Origin: Rallus limicola
Taxonomy: Eukaryota > Chordata > Aves > Gruiformes > Rallidae
Direction of reading: 5' to 3'
DNA: 64,000 nucleotides
Assembly: GCA_022605955.1 (NCBI GenBank)
Contig: JAKCOZ010000001.1
Coordinates: forward strand, 100,038,211 to 100,102,210
The notes beneath the pieces were generated by a model. The model was not told the DNA's origin. It was given only the letters and a program-made list of their open reading frames with translations, and did not search any database. Below are positions 37,724 to 50,600 of this stretch, in pieces (the stretch's first letter is position 1; each line of letters starts with the position of its first letter). The translations under genes and the position numbers were made by a program.

Positions 37724-40700
37724 GAAAAGAAAACCAGTCTCAGTACAACATTTAAGGCTGTAGCGCTGGAAGACACTCAGTAGTCCTTCCAACCCTGCTT
37801 ACCACTGGAAGCAAACAAAGAGATGGTCTTAAGCATAGAGCCAGCTCCATCTGCAGCTCCACCTGGGTTCTTCAGTATAATAGAAGGTTGATAACCACAA
37901 GGTACAGATTTAAAGAAAATTGGACAGGTATTCTGTAGTAGCATGTTGGCCTATTCCTAACTACATGAGTGTGACTCTGAAAGGCCCCAGGATTTTCAGT
38001 GCTTCAGGTTCTCAGTGTTAGTATTTCGAAGGTTGTGTGTGAACTAAAATGAAAATAAAGTTGTTTTAGTAATTTTGGCTTCAAATGAAACCTTACAATT
38101 ATCAGTAGGTCAAGTTACTTGTCCCATTATAGCTATACAGTATTCATTCTTCTATTAGCTCTAACCATTTAATCAAAGGATAAAATTGCATTTTAGTGTA
38201 GTAGATATATTTTCTCCACAAATTAGTACATGAATCTTTAAAAGTTGGCCATAATAAAGTATCACTGGTTCCTTTATGATTTCATACCCTTTGTCTTAAG
38301 AAAAAACCCATAAAAACAGATGGAAATCAGGACTTTGGGTAAACAGTTAGGAACAGTTTTAAATTATTAATTAATATAATCTTGTATTTGATTTTTCTTT
38401 TATCCTGTCAAGCATTCATCAAGATAATCTTTTTAATTATGCTGGTTAACATGCACCACTCTGGAATTGGGCTGATTTATTTGATGAAAAATTAATTCAT
38501 ATTTATTATCATGGATTTAGTGGTGCCACTAACTAGTGCATATATATTTTGTTTTCATTCCAGCATAGTGCATCCAAACCTACAAAACTCTTCAAAGTCC
38601 TGCTTTGGAAGAAGCAGATAAACCATATGGAAAAGCTGATTGAAAAATTCTACTTGTCAGGAAAAAATTGTTTAGTACCTTGTGGATTTTCCACATCTAA
38701 GTCATACCTGAGGTTTAAGTGCAGCTCTACTCAGCAAATTATATCCTCTCCCCACTTTATTTTCATTTTTCTCATGTTTGAAGTCCTTACACTTCCTGAT
38801 TTCCCACACAATGCCATCAACCTTTGGCTGATATTTTGTAGTTAGGGCAAAGCAGTTAACTTGTTCAGTAAAGCTGACATTGAAATGTAAGAGAGTGTCT
38901 TTAAATTTGAGGAAAAGGGCAAGTTAGCCTTCTTGTTAACCCAAGTTTTAGTCCATTTGAGAAAGCTGAAGAGGATAGCTTTAATTCCTAGATCTTTCTT
39001 ATTTCTCAAAACTGAGTAATTTTACGGGGCTTTTTACAACTTCTTCTTACTTCGAGAAATACTTAGAATGAAGTCGTTGAGGACCGAGGCATACCGCTGG
39101 TGTGGCTAAGATAAGAGGCCAAGTTCCCACAAAACCAGAACCAAAGTGAAAAGAATTGGTAAGAGGAGATGGCGATGTGGTACGAAAGTCATGAAAGAGA
39201 ATAGTTTAAAACTGCTGTAAAGAAGTCCTTTAAATACTAAGGCACTACTTCTGGGTGAAGGAATGGTCAGCACATCCCTTTATGACCTCTTGCTGTTGCT
39301 CCCACGTACTGAACAGGCAGTACTGCCATGTAGATGCTTGTCTACTAAGTTCCTGTCCTGTTTCTTCCTGAGCAAGTACGCAGTGAGCAGGACTGCCCTG
39401 TAACCTATAACTGAGAGAACCAGTTGTCTCATTTATATATGTGGATATATATTATTTCTATAAAAAATGTATTTGCAACTGGTCATTCTCTGTATATGCA
39501 TAAAGGGACCTTGAAAATTCAGGCAGTTGAAACTAATGTGGTTGGTGTGGCTTGAACATCTGCACCCCACATCATCTCACGCAGAATTTTTTACTAGAAT
39601 GAGGATGAAGCTAGGAGATACCTTTTCCTCTTCTACCTGACATCACTAAGTTAGGTGGTGCCACACATATTCACACAGGCCAAGCTTCACTAGGCAATGA
39701 GCATTTGCACACCGAGGTTCCTATACAATGTGGGCAGAGCTAACAGTCTCTAGGCTCAACTGTAGATGCATTTCAGATTTTAGCGTACATCTTATTGAGA
39801 CTTACACAAAAGCCTTCATGGCCTAACATCTATATATTGGGTTTTCTGGTTTCATTTTTGGCTTTTTTTTTTTTTTTTTTTAACCTAAGATGGCCTCTAA
39901 TTGCAACATGAAAGGATTAGAGTATTTAATTTTTTATTAATATGTCTGTGCTGCTCTTTACAAGTAAAATACACTGCAAAATTATTTCAGTACTGCAGGC
40001 AAAAGCACTTCCCATTATAATGGATTACAAATCAAAAACTATCTCCAAAAGTATTTATTTTCTTCCTGCTGTTAAAGTCTCTTGCCAGTTAGGCTCTGTG
40101 AGGGCTGAGAATTAAGCAGTTCTAAATTACTGATGGACTGTTCCAAGCATACTCTTTGGTGTGTGGATTAATAGGTTATCCCTTGTGCTTTGACTCTACT
40201 GTGCAGGAGAAAGACAAACTATAACGATGAAAGATGCTCAAAAACATTGATATTTGGAAATATTTCCAAGTGAGGGACAGCACGTAGTAATTTGTAAGAT
40301 ATGTGTAGAACTGGAATAACATCATTTCTTTATTTTCTTTTCCTATTCTAGACTAAAAAGAAAAAGAAAAAAAAAAAAAAAACAGGTATCTGTATAAATG
40401 TCACTTTTACTGTCTAAAAGTAATTTTAAGTGTTAGTATGAAATGTCAGAAGAGTTGACAGAATATAACTATTTGTAAAAGTAATCTGAATTGTTACACT
40501 AACATACTCCAGGGACGAGGGTGGGAGGGAGCCATTGAAATTATTGACAATATGGAATGTGGCAGTGACAATCTCTCTTCAACAGAAAATAAGGAGTAAA
40601 ATTAAGTAAAATGACTTAGAGCTTCTGGTTATTTTATTTCTTTTAGTAGACCTGCATTCTGACTTACCATAATAGTAACAAAAGTTTTAATCAATGTTTT

Positions 40701-40846
40701 ACCATTTAGTACTCAAACGTTGGGTTTTTTTCTCATTTTGTTTGTTTATTTGTTTTTTTCCCGACCTCCAAGGTTTCTTTGTGGTTGCAGAAATATTTAC
40801 TATTCTGGTGATGCTAATGCCTAATGTGACAAAGATTAATTTATTT
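37724..40846. other. Downstream of NCAM2, no recognised gene
   Basis: AT-rich. Could be partly distal 3'UTR if the later AATAAA signals are used. A run of about 22 T lies at 39861-39882. No coding exon is evident. Confidence 0.5.
38054..38059 (+). promoter_or_regulatory. Candidate poly(A) signal AATAAA, second
   Basis: Canonical hexamer followed at once by a GT-rich stretch (GTTGTTTTAG), which is the usual downstream context for cleavage. It would extend the NCAM2 3'UTR to roughly 38.08 kb. A third hexamer lies at 38253-38258. Confidence 0.35.
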
Positions 40847-40977
40847 AGGCCTCAGTCTTGCGAGAAGTTTTGTGTGGCTGAACCCACCCCTCATGTGGCA
40901 CCCCATTGACATCAGTGGGGTCGACGTGAGCAGCGGGACGGCTGTCCTTTCATAGGAGAGCTTGCAGGATTGGGCCT
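40847..40977. repeat. Old palindromic (MITE-like) amniote repeat remnant
   Basis: The 131-bp block opens with AGGCCTCAGTCTTGCGAG and closes with CTTGCAGGATTGGGCCT, whose reverse complement (AGGCCCAATCCTGCAAG) matches the opening with a few differences. The centre holds CCCCATTGACATCAGTGGGG, itself nearly palindromic. From memory, terminal GGCC(C)GATCCTGCAA and central CATTGACTTCAATGGG words mark an abundant old inverted-repeat element in turtles, crocodiles and birds. I am not sure of its formal name. No target duplication is visible. Confidence 0.6.
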
Positions 40978-43900
40978 ACTTTCTATCTCTTCATAGATAT
41001 ATACAATGTAGTTACACGGTGACAGTCATCTACAAAGGCTGTTGACAACAGTTCACAGTACAGTAAATTCCACCTGCTGTCTTCAGCCTCTGCATTGATG
41101 TTCATCCAAAAAAGTGGCTTTCTTTTTATGATGGTAATTACTTTGATTATTTATTTAAGTGCCAGTCATCAAACTGTAGTATAATAATCATGCCATTTTT
41201 CTGTTTCCTAGACTGGATAATGGAAATGTATTTGTGCCTTTTGATAGCATGCCACTCTGCTTTATTAAAAGAAAAATCTTCAATAATTTGTCTACAAAGC
41301 CTGTTTAAAGTATTTGAAAGCTTTACCATAACATACTTTTCTGCTCAGATATCCTCAAATACTCATCTCAAGTAAACCGGGGATCATATTCTCAAGTCAC
41401 GTAAATATTTTAAACACAAAATTTGCAAAAATCTGTTAAGATCACAATTCTAGTGAGGGTCATAGTGAGTGTATTACTGCTGAAAAGATTCAAGTAGATG
41501 CAGCATAATGGGGGGGGTGTAGGGGTGTTTTGACCAATTTATCAAGTTGAAGAGTCAGATAGAAAGTCTCATTAGTTCTGTTTAGGCTTAAGACATGGAA
41601 ATTTTTTCTCAAATCTGAAAGGTGATGTGGAGCATCTTCCCACCGTTTTACCTCTGGAGTAAAACTGCAGTGAGTATTTGTTTCGCAGTCATTTGTGGCC
41701 TCACCATCTCTGTGTAAGCTGTCATAGGGAATAATATCTTTGTAAAGTAATTGTTGTGTCTGTTAGGTGACATTCACTCCTGATTAAAGGGCCTCCAAAA
41801 AGACTATTTGCTGAAAAAGCTCAAGACCCTGTCACTGTTTGATCTATGGAAGGGTGCTCAGAGCTCTGCAAGAGAGGCCACAGTGGAATCCAGGTCTTCA
41901 CTGGGTTTTAAGACACAGACAGACTTCAGTGGGGCCTGAATTCCACCCATCCATCTCAGTGAGGCTCTGCACGTCCTCATCTGATCGAGTTGCTTTTGTG
42001 CATCACACTCCTAGGCGTAAGTGGAACTTCAGTGTCCTGCCAGGCTCCTGCTAACATTTTGCACAGGGGAGGTTTTCCTATCAGGAGTTTGTACTGATCA
42101 GGAAACATTGATAAAAACATCTGATCGCAGTTTTATTCCATACGTTACTATGTTCCCAGAAATAAAAGGAATAAAACATCCCTCTAAATAATTCATTGTG
42201 ATAGCAGTACTTCTTTAGGCAAAGATAAAAACCTTTCAAGAAGTATTGTGTCCTCTTGAATCCCTTTGTTTAGCTTCAGATACTAGTGATGATCGATGGA
42301 AACCTGCCATGGCTAAGTAAACCTTTTTTAAAAAAGGTTCCACCCCCTTTTTCAGATTTTTTCTTATCATTTCTTGGAGTACCCAATCCACTCGACAGCA
42401 GTTCTGTAGTGGTGGGGGGTAAACAACTCACTAAGTTTTAAGTGATCTTCAGTATTTCCGCTGCGCATATCGAAGTGTTCTCATATAATTTTATTTGAAC
42501 CGGAGCCAAAAAGAAGCCTTCCTGGTACAAATTTGGCTTTGGGTCAGGTTCTGAGAAATCACAGTTTACCAGTCTATCTTTCCTCTTAACAGGCATTGTG
42601 AGCCTCATGATGTTTGACTTTCAAACTTGAATATTGGCCATTTTTAGCCCAGAGAAATGAAATAAGTGTTTATTGCCAAATTTGTATTGGCGCCTTTTAG
42701 GTCACAGGTGAGATTGGAAGCGGGCAAGATGACCAGATGCAGTGCCAACAGAGTTCAGGAAAGCCACTACCAGGGAAAGCAGGTGCCAAAGAGTGAGCCA
42801 AAATTAGGGCTCAGAATCTGGGAGCACCTCTCACTGGCAGTGACAAGGGAACAGGGAGCTAATGGAACAGGAGAGGCTGCTGGAGGGCATTGTCAAAAGG
42901 CAAGGCACTGTGGGCAGTGAAAACCAGAGGAAGGGGGAACACTGACCCTGCTGTATCCTTCAGCTCTGCCGTGTAAATAGGCAACATTTTTAAACCCGAA
43001 ACACAAGGTGGGGGCAAGTGGAACCCTTAGTGTCTGTAGAGAACAGTGACAAATGTATAAAGCAGTCAGGCGCACACCCCCTGGCCCCCTCTCCGCCCTC
43101 CCAGAAGATAATTTTGTTGCTCATGGTATAGAGTTCTCACTAAGAATTCTGAACTACTTAGACAAGGTTTTAAAAAATAATTGCTTTCCTGCTACAACGA
43201 GCACTCGGTATGTATTTGTAAGCTGTGTACAGTATAAGCTAAAGCATACCATATATTGGTTTTGTTATTCCACATGTTGTCAACAGCCCACTTGCGATAT
43301 ATACCACCTGAATTATATATTGATAAGTTAGCTACCACTGGAGCTAGTTTGTTTATTGTTTCAAAATCTTATGTCCCTATGAAATGCTGTGTATATATAT
43401 ATATCTCTATACTGTAAAAAGAAGTAATATCGCAGATGCTGGTTTTGTATTTATGAAAGACATTGAAAGTATGGCTTAAAGTATATCAATTATTTGTCAC
43501 TCTTCACCATTTGTATATTAATAGTAAAGATACTTTTACTTTAATGAAGTGTTGTAGTTACATTTATTTTTGCTAAGTGTCTTTTTGTCAAGTATGTCTG
43601 ATTCATTAGGAGTCTTGCTGCCAGAGAGAAACATATCAATTATTTTCCCCCTGTTATAGAAGTCCTGAATAATGCTCGAGCAGCCGTGCAATTTATTATT
43701 CTCTTTCCTGTCAAAATACAAAATTGCTGTTAAAAACTACTATTGTAGCATCCCAAGTCTCCAGCTGAGCTTGAGACCCATTATGATCAGCCCCTTAAAT
43801 ATTAGTGTTGAAAGATATCTTTTTCCAAAGAATACAAGTGCACTATTTTAAAAGCATTTAGTATATGCCAGCAAAAGATACTGTCATCACAAGCTGGCTT

Positions 43901-46428
43901 GTTTTGCCAAACCTCAAGCCTTCCAAAACTCTTGTAGCTGTGTTAGCACCACCAGGAACTGGTCATAACATGTCGGGCACAGTCAGCAATGGGACGGACC
44001 TCGGCTGCGTAAGTTTTATTGAGGTCTCTCAGGAGTAAATCAGTTCAGACGGGTCCTCCTTTAATTTACAGATGAGCAGTAAATACAGCTATTGCAAATC
44101 AGTGATAATGCAGAGATAATGTAAGACACTGTCAGAAACAGACTCAACTTTTTAAAATTTCAGTGTACATATATATTTGCTTATGTTTGGGGATGTGATT
44201 AAAACTTCATTGGTGATTTATTAAACACTTACTAAAAGGTCGTAAGTCTCAATTGAGCTTAGTGTCATACTTGAATTTCTGTAAAAATCCTTCCTGTGTC
44301 AAACAGATGAAATTACCTTCCTATTGGATTCCACAAAGCAATGAAGCACATCTGTAGTGGGTAGCCATATAAAGCACTGCCAACGCTGCTGCTGGAGAAG
44401 CAGAATGAACTAAGGCTGGCAGCAGGGTGATCAGGTCAGGCCATGAATCTCTAGAACTCACCCAGGCAATCTGATGATAAGATGAGCAAAGAAGTTTCAA
44501 ATTAAAAAGAAAAGCTTTTTCTACTAGCAAATGCCATCTTTTAGGACTAAACTAGTGAGGGACAGGTTATATGTTACTATTTTCAAATTAAAAAAGGAGT
44601 TTCATTGTCTTAATCCACAACATGATGAATTAATTTTAGTTTGGCAGTTAAGTTTTATCACAAGACAGGGGAAAAAGTAATAGTTTACTTGTATCCAAAG
44701 GGCTAAATCATCTTTAATCACAGAAAACAGGAAGATACTGTGCACTGCTATGACACTACCCAAAGCAATAAAAAATAAACATGATTTTTAAAAGAATTTC
44801 TTTCAGATGTATTTCTAAATTACAGATGCATTTAAAAATAAAATAATTTGGAGAATGCAGTGACTCATTGGACATAGTGGACATAGTTTAGTTGAAAGGG
44901 CACTTGCAATGAAATTCAAACTGCCTGTTGGTAAGTAGGGCATAATGGAAGTCTTGATGTATATTAGAAGTTTCCTATGCAATGCTTTTCATTATAGACA
45001 AATTTTATAATAACAGCATTTTCTAATGGGACACAGGTGTTAACAATCAAGTTGCAGGAATGGTTCTGCCCTTCTTGGTATTTGTGACATGCCCACCCGC
45101 AGTGTTTTGTTCTATCCTCTCTGTACAGGATGTATTCAGTAGAAAGTAGTATCTTTTGAAAAATTAGAAGGTGTTTAGTCTGTAAAATGCTATTCTTGCT
45201 TCTGTAAGTGAAGGAGAACAAATAAATACCACTTGTATAATCTGGTGATACAATACACAGCTGTAGTATCATTGCCATGTACACTGCCACTTACATGCCT
45301 CACCATGGCAACATAAACTGTGAAACACCCTGTGGCCATCGGAAGGTGGTTGTCTTATGCTGAAGGATGGGGACCTGAACATGCTGCACATGTGACCAAG
45401 AGAAGTGCTTGATTATTTTCTGTGGGTTTGATTCCAGCATCCAGGATTTGTGAAGATACCACTCTCTATTTGCAGGATGAGAGTGAGGACATGATGAAGA
45501 GGCGTAAGGGTAATTGAAGCCACTCTGTTGAATACTGATCACTTCTAACTCTACTAAAACAAACACAAACCCCAAAAGCAACTAAAAGTTAGTATTTAAT
45601 TTCTCTGATGCCACTGAAAGATGGCCAGTGTCAAGCTTCCATTGCAGCTCTTGAGACTAGGGCACTGGGGGACCCCTGTTGGGGTCTGGCAGAGCTTGGC
45701 ACCAGAGTCTATCCCACCATGCCCAGCCTAGGAGCAGGGCAGACAGCAGTCAGCTGGGACAGTGCCAGCCACAGTGAGCCAATGAGGGTGACTGAAAAAA
45801 TGGAAAGCCAGGATCAGCCTGGCCTGTAGCTACAGCTGGGATGGGAGCACCTGCTGCTGGGGTAGGAGCTGATGGTTCTGTGAGTCTGATAGGGGGTCAT
45901 GGGCAGGGTAAGAGGACATCCAAGGGTCGGGCAGAGACAGTCAGGAGTTGGAGAGTCTGAGGGAAAATTCACAGAGAAATAAGTTTATATATTCTCAGAC
46001 ATGAGTTGGGGGGTGGGGAAGGGGGTGGGGAAAAGAAAGGTTTTGAAGATGGAAATGGGTTAGGGTTCATTACCAAAGTGCTAAAGCAATAAGAATTTGA
46101 TCACTCAGACAATTCAGGTTAAGCATGTTTCTCAGCAGAGAAAAGTATAGTGCTATATGTAGCCTAATTGTCTTCTTTGCAGATTGATTTTGTTATATAT
46201 TGTATGAGATCCTTGGGAGATAAGTTTCTTGTAGTTCGTAATTTGTCTTAAGTGGGGGAGCAGAAGACTGATGTAGAGAAAGACTGAAGCACTGGACTAG
46301 GGGTCAGGGGATCCAATTTCCATTTTGGGTACCAGTTGCTTGGATTGAGCAAATCAATTGCTGGGAGAGAGTAATGTTTCTTTTCCTCGCCTTGTCCGTT
46401 TTGTGCTAAAGATTTATGGACCTATTTA
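40978..46428. other. Intergenic or distal UTR, no recognised gene
   Basis: AT-rich with GC-richer patches at 41840-42060, 42690-43090 and 45610-45960 that I cannot assign. Around 43380-43560 is an AT-rich stretch with TATATATATA and TTTTACTTTAATGAAG that resembles 3'UTR sequence in style only. Open frames are short and featureless. Confidence 0.5.
46008..46030 (+). promoter_or_regulatory. G-quadruplex-prone tract, plus strand
   Basis: The tract reads G6-T-G4-AA-G5-T-G4, four G runs with loops of one or two bases. This is well within the usual G-quadruplex pattern. No gene start is visible nearby. Confidence 0.6.
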
Positions 46429-46502
46429 TCTTACTGATTTCAGCGGGACCACTTGCAATAAATAAAAGAACAAGCATAAACTGTTTGTAAGATTTAAACC
46501 TT
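46429..46502. repeat. Right half of the same old palindromic amniote repeat
   Basis: It runs from ACTGATTTCAGCGGGACCAC through TTGCAATAAATAA and AAGCATAAACTGTTTGTAAG to ATTTAAACC. This follows the order of the right half of the repeat (central CATTGACTTCAATGGGACTA, then the arm ending TTTGCAGGATYGGGCC) with heavy divergence. Weaker evidence than the copy at 40847. Confidence 0.4.
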
Positions 46503-46858
46503 AGATTAAAAGCAGGTTTTGTTTGGTCTTGTGGCAGAGCAATCCTCTTGCTGCCGCTTAATACAACGTCAGTACGCGTCTGTTTAAATGTATGAGAGCG
46601 TTCAGTTCTTGCAATACAAATAGTACTACTGATCACAGGTTTGGTGCTTGAGTTGTTACCGCTGCTTGACGGTGAGGGCAGTAGCCAAATCCTGAGCAGA
46701 GGAGGCATTCTCCATACGTCATTCTACTGGCAAGCTAGACAAAGCAGACTAATTATCAATAATCACGATATTAACTTTGCACCAAAGAATTCTGACATCT
46801 TTATCAAATTGTGAAGAACTGCATGTCTGTTCTTAGCTTCAGAACCCTATGATGTCTC

Positions 46859-46885
46859 AGCAGTGTGTCTGTGAGACACACTGCT
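46859..46885. repeat. Perfect 12-bp hairpin with 3-nt loop
   Basis: AGCAGTGTGTCT (46859-46870), loop GTG, AGACACACTGCT (46874-46885), with no mismatch. An outer 7-bp arm GCTTCAG (46836-46842) pairs with CTGAAGC (46886-46892), leaving a 16-nt bulge on the left only. Confidence 0.85.
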
Positions 46886-47201
46886 CTGAAGCACAGCCAG
46901 TTACTTGCATGATAAATGGGTAATCGTGAATTGGCTTACTGCTCAGAAAGCAGAGAGAATTTCTTCCTGCAACATATCACCCAAATTTCCATAGAAATTC
47001 TTAAGTAACATAACAGACACTGTAGCAAGCACTACCTATTTACCTAAACATCTTGACAATGTCCTTAACTGTCTGCAACTTCAGAATTAACCTCTTCAAA
47101 GTTTTTATTACTTGTTCTTAGTAGGCCTTTTTGCAGGCAGCAATATAACCTCAAAGGTGACCTGTGGCCATTTTGCACACAGCCAGTGCTCACATCTTCT
47201 T

Positions 47202-47640
47202 TCATAGAACCATAGAATGGTCTGGGTTGGAAGGGACCCCAAGGATCACAGAGCTCCAACCCCCATGCCACAGGCAGGGACACCAACCTCCAGGCCTGGA
47301 TCTACACAAGGTTGCCCAGGGCCCCATCCAGCCTGGCCTTGAACACCTCCAGGGATGGGGCATCCACCACATGTCTGGGCAGCCTGTTCCAGCACCTCTT
47401 CACTCTCCCTGTAAAGAACTTCCCCCTAATATCTAATCTAAACCTTCCCTCCTTCAGCATCAATCCATTCCCCCTTGTCCTGCCATTGTGTACCCTTTTA
47501 AAAAGTTGATTCCCTCCTGTTTGTATGCTCCCTTCAGGGACTGAAAGGCTGCAATGAGGTCCCCCCACAGCCTTCTCTCCTCTAGGCTGAACAAGCTCAG
47601 CTCCCTCAGCCTTTTTTTGTCTCTCCTTCCCAGAGGTGAG
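47202..47640 (-). mobile_element. CR1 LINE 3' fragment, antisense, relatively young-looking
   Basis: The plus strand opens TCATAGAACCATAGAATGGT and GGGTTGGAAGGGACCCCAAG. It then carries GGCCTTGAACACCTCCAGGG, GGGCAGCCTGTTCCAGCACC and ends near CTGAACAAGCTCAGCTCCCT. This is the reverse complement of about 440 bp of CR1 3' sequence. The minus strand retains the readable GLDLIAAFQSL-type block (47460-47645). It is 5'-truncated, and the tail is well kept. Confidence 0.92.
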
Positions 47641-50600
47641 TACATTTAGGTGGTGCTACAATTTTCTTTCCTGTTTCTAAGAACAGCCGTTACCCTACAG
47701 GGACTGTAACAGGCCAGCTTGTTCCTTGTTAAACAGCTGGCTTGGGTTTTAGATACTGCAGCTCCTATGGCTGCAGCATGTAAAAGCGAGCAGGCTGGGG
47801 TGCTGCAGAAACAGAATTACAGCCACAAAAAGTTAAGAGTCCAAAAAAAAGAAAGCAGAGGAGGGAGTAGGAGGGAAAGCTGACAATAAGTCAGAAGCAA
47901 ATCTGTACTGGGGCAAGAATTATGGCTTTAATACTTTTTAATCACATTTTATTCTGAAGAGGAGTGGGAAGAGTGAGGGCCTTGGCATAAAGATTTCAGT
48001 ACAATAGAGTTAGGGAAAAGATGTATTAGGAGATTAGTGAGAGAAATAAAAATAAAAGACAGTAGAAGTTTAAGTGAAAACGAAAGCAATTTGCTGTCAG
48101 AAAATAGGGAGCGGGGGTTAATAGTGAAAAACAAGTGATACAGAGATCTATCATGCTGACCAGGAGAAGAGTGAAATATCAGATGGGTATCATGGGAGAG
48201 CTTAACTTCTGCTGCTGTGTTAATAATGTGGACAGATGTCTGCGTAAGTTACTAGTTTTGGAGAGTGTGTAGGCTTCCTGCTCTGACACTCTTCACTGAT
48301 AACCACAATTATTGATAATGGGAAGTTTATCTTAATTCTTCATAACTTTCTGGATATATCTTGTCATCCCCATTCCTAATCTTGAGTGGAAATAGGAGTC
48401 TTTCAGAGGGTGGCCATGTGTCCCGGCTTAACTGGTTGTGGTCTTCCTGAGGGTGCACAGTGACGGTTGCTGTTTCAAACTTGTAGTGTGCTACTTCTCT
48501 GAAATCCGTTTTAAGTAAATCAGAGGACAGTAAACTCAGTACTCACACCTGTTCTATTCTTCAGCCTTGATTAATGGTGAGGCCATTGAAAAGTACAATC
48601 AAGGAATTGTACTAAACCAAGATGTTCTTTTTGGAGTACTTTGGGTTTTGTGGGGTTTTCACTTGTTTCATTTTTGTTTGTTTTTTTTTTCCGAATACTC
48701 CCTTGGGATTCTGACCTGCATAGTGTGGACCTATTCTTATATTATTGGACACAAAATTGTCACTGAGTTTTGCTTTTTGTGGGGTGTTTTTTCAAACAAT
48801 TAATTTCCTTCCTTTCAGGCTCTGTTTCCCTATGTTTACCAACTAGGTGTGCTGCAAAGCCCTGCCTGAGGTGGAATTTTTGCGGAGTTTAGATACATTA
48901 TATTCCCTGTCTTTTTATGGATTCTTTTAGAGTAGCCTTAGAGATGGATTAAGCTCCATTTATGTAATTAGGTATTTATTCTAGTAAGAAAGTGTTTCTC
49001 TGTCAAACTTGAACGGTAAAATAGAATACAAACACAGAAACCATACTGCCAGTTCTTTCTTCTTATTCTCTCTCTGTGCAGTCTCTTTCGTGAGGCCTTG
49101 GACTACTTGTGGATCTATTTATTCTTGATGACACCATTGTGCGACTTCCAGTTCTTACCACTTTTGTGATCTGTGGCTTCAGCTTCAAAAATGTGTCAGG
49201 CAGACAAGCTGCGTTGGACATTGTACACTCCCCGTCAGTCGTTTAGCTGAGGAAGTAGGCAGATCATAGCAGCGTGCTGGCCGAGGCCATATGCATAGTT
49301 AGATTCTGGTGCTAGTTTGGGTTTTTCAAAGCAACCACTGCCTCAGATGGATTTAGTACACTGGAATAGGACATGCTGGTGGGTTGCCGGGCCTTGTAAA
49401 TGTTTACTCAATTTGAATTTGTACAGAAGCATTTTAAGAGTACAGTAAGTATATATACGGTTCTATCAGGGTGTAGGCACAGTGCCTTTGTGTGATAAGG
49501 TAGGTGAAGAGTCACATACCCCTTCTTTCAGCAACTAATTTTGGCTGGTGGAACTGTGCTGTATGGTTAGTCAACAGTGACTGTGCGACCTAGCTGAGCA
49601 CTGTTTTGAATTTCTCTAATAATATGAATTAGGCTTCTAGTATGCAGTGGGCTGCTGCTGTGGTTGCAGGAAGCCATAATAAAGGGGTGAAATTATTTAA
49701 TTTGACTTGCCATTTCTAATGGAACAAACATCTATTGGAATAGGGTTGATTTATTTTTAAATTGATTTCTGTTTACTTGACTCCTGCTAGATTTACTTAC
49801 AGAACACCCATGTAATACATGTGTCTTAAAAATTTCTTTACTACATTAAAATAATAGGTCCCTATTTCAAGAATTACTTATTTGTGGACCTTTGATTATT
49901 CATACATTTTCTCTTAACTCTCATTCATATCACTTCAAGTGAGTTCAAATCAGGCAGTGTTTTTTTTTTGGAAAAAAAATGGACTCTGAGTTTCTCCCAA
50001 TACCCTGAAAGTGTTGCAGTAGATAAAACTGTTAAGGTAGCAATTAAGATAATACTGGAAGTTGTTGCATCCTTGTAGCAAAGGGTGGAAAAAAAACCCC
50101 ACTGCTTATTTGCCTCTTACCTGGAGTCTGTCTGTTAACAAGAGATTGTCGGTCTCATGGCTGTGTCCTAGCATGTGCTAATCAGAAATATTTTAGAATA
50201 TAGCAGGAACTTGCAATGACAACTAGTCTCTTCTCCTTACTACCTTTTTGCCACTAGAACACAAGCCACCATCACATCATGTGCATTTAAAAATGAGAGG
50301 AAAGATAATTCCCTTTATAAGACATTTCAGCTTGTAAATGAAGATACACCATGTATCTGGATTTCATTCATTATTTTGGCTAAGCTTAAAGTATAATAAC
50401 AGTATCATTTAAGTTTTTATTGCATACAATATGGGATGGATGTAGATCACTTACATATAGCCTCTAGGCACAGCTTCTCTCCTGTATTTCTATGTTCCAC
50501 TACATTGTATCCTGCCATACCATGAAGAGACAGCGTTTTCTCAAAGCAAAGGTTTTCACATTGTTAGATACAGATAGATATGGATTGTTTGTTTTGGTAG

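Noticed and set aside
37740..37870. Possible CR1 fragment after the A run (TCCTTCCAACCCTGCTTACC)
   Set aside because: Only a few CR1-like words, in no consistent order. Not enough to call.
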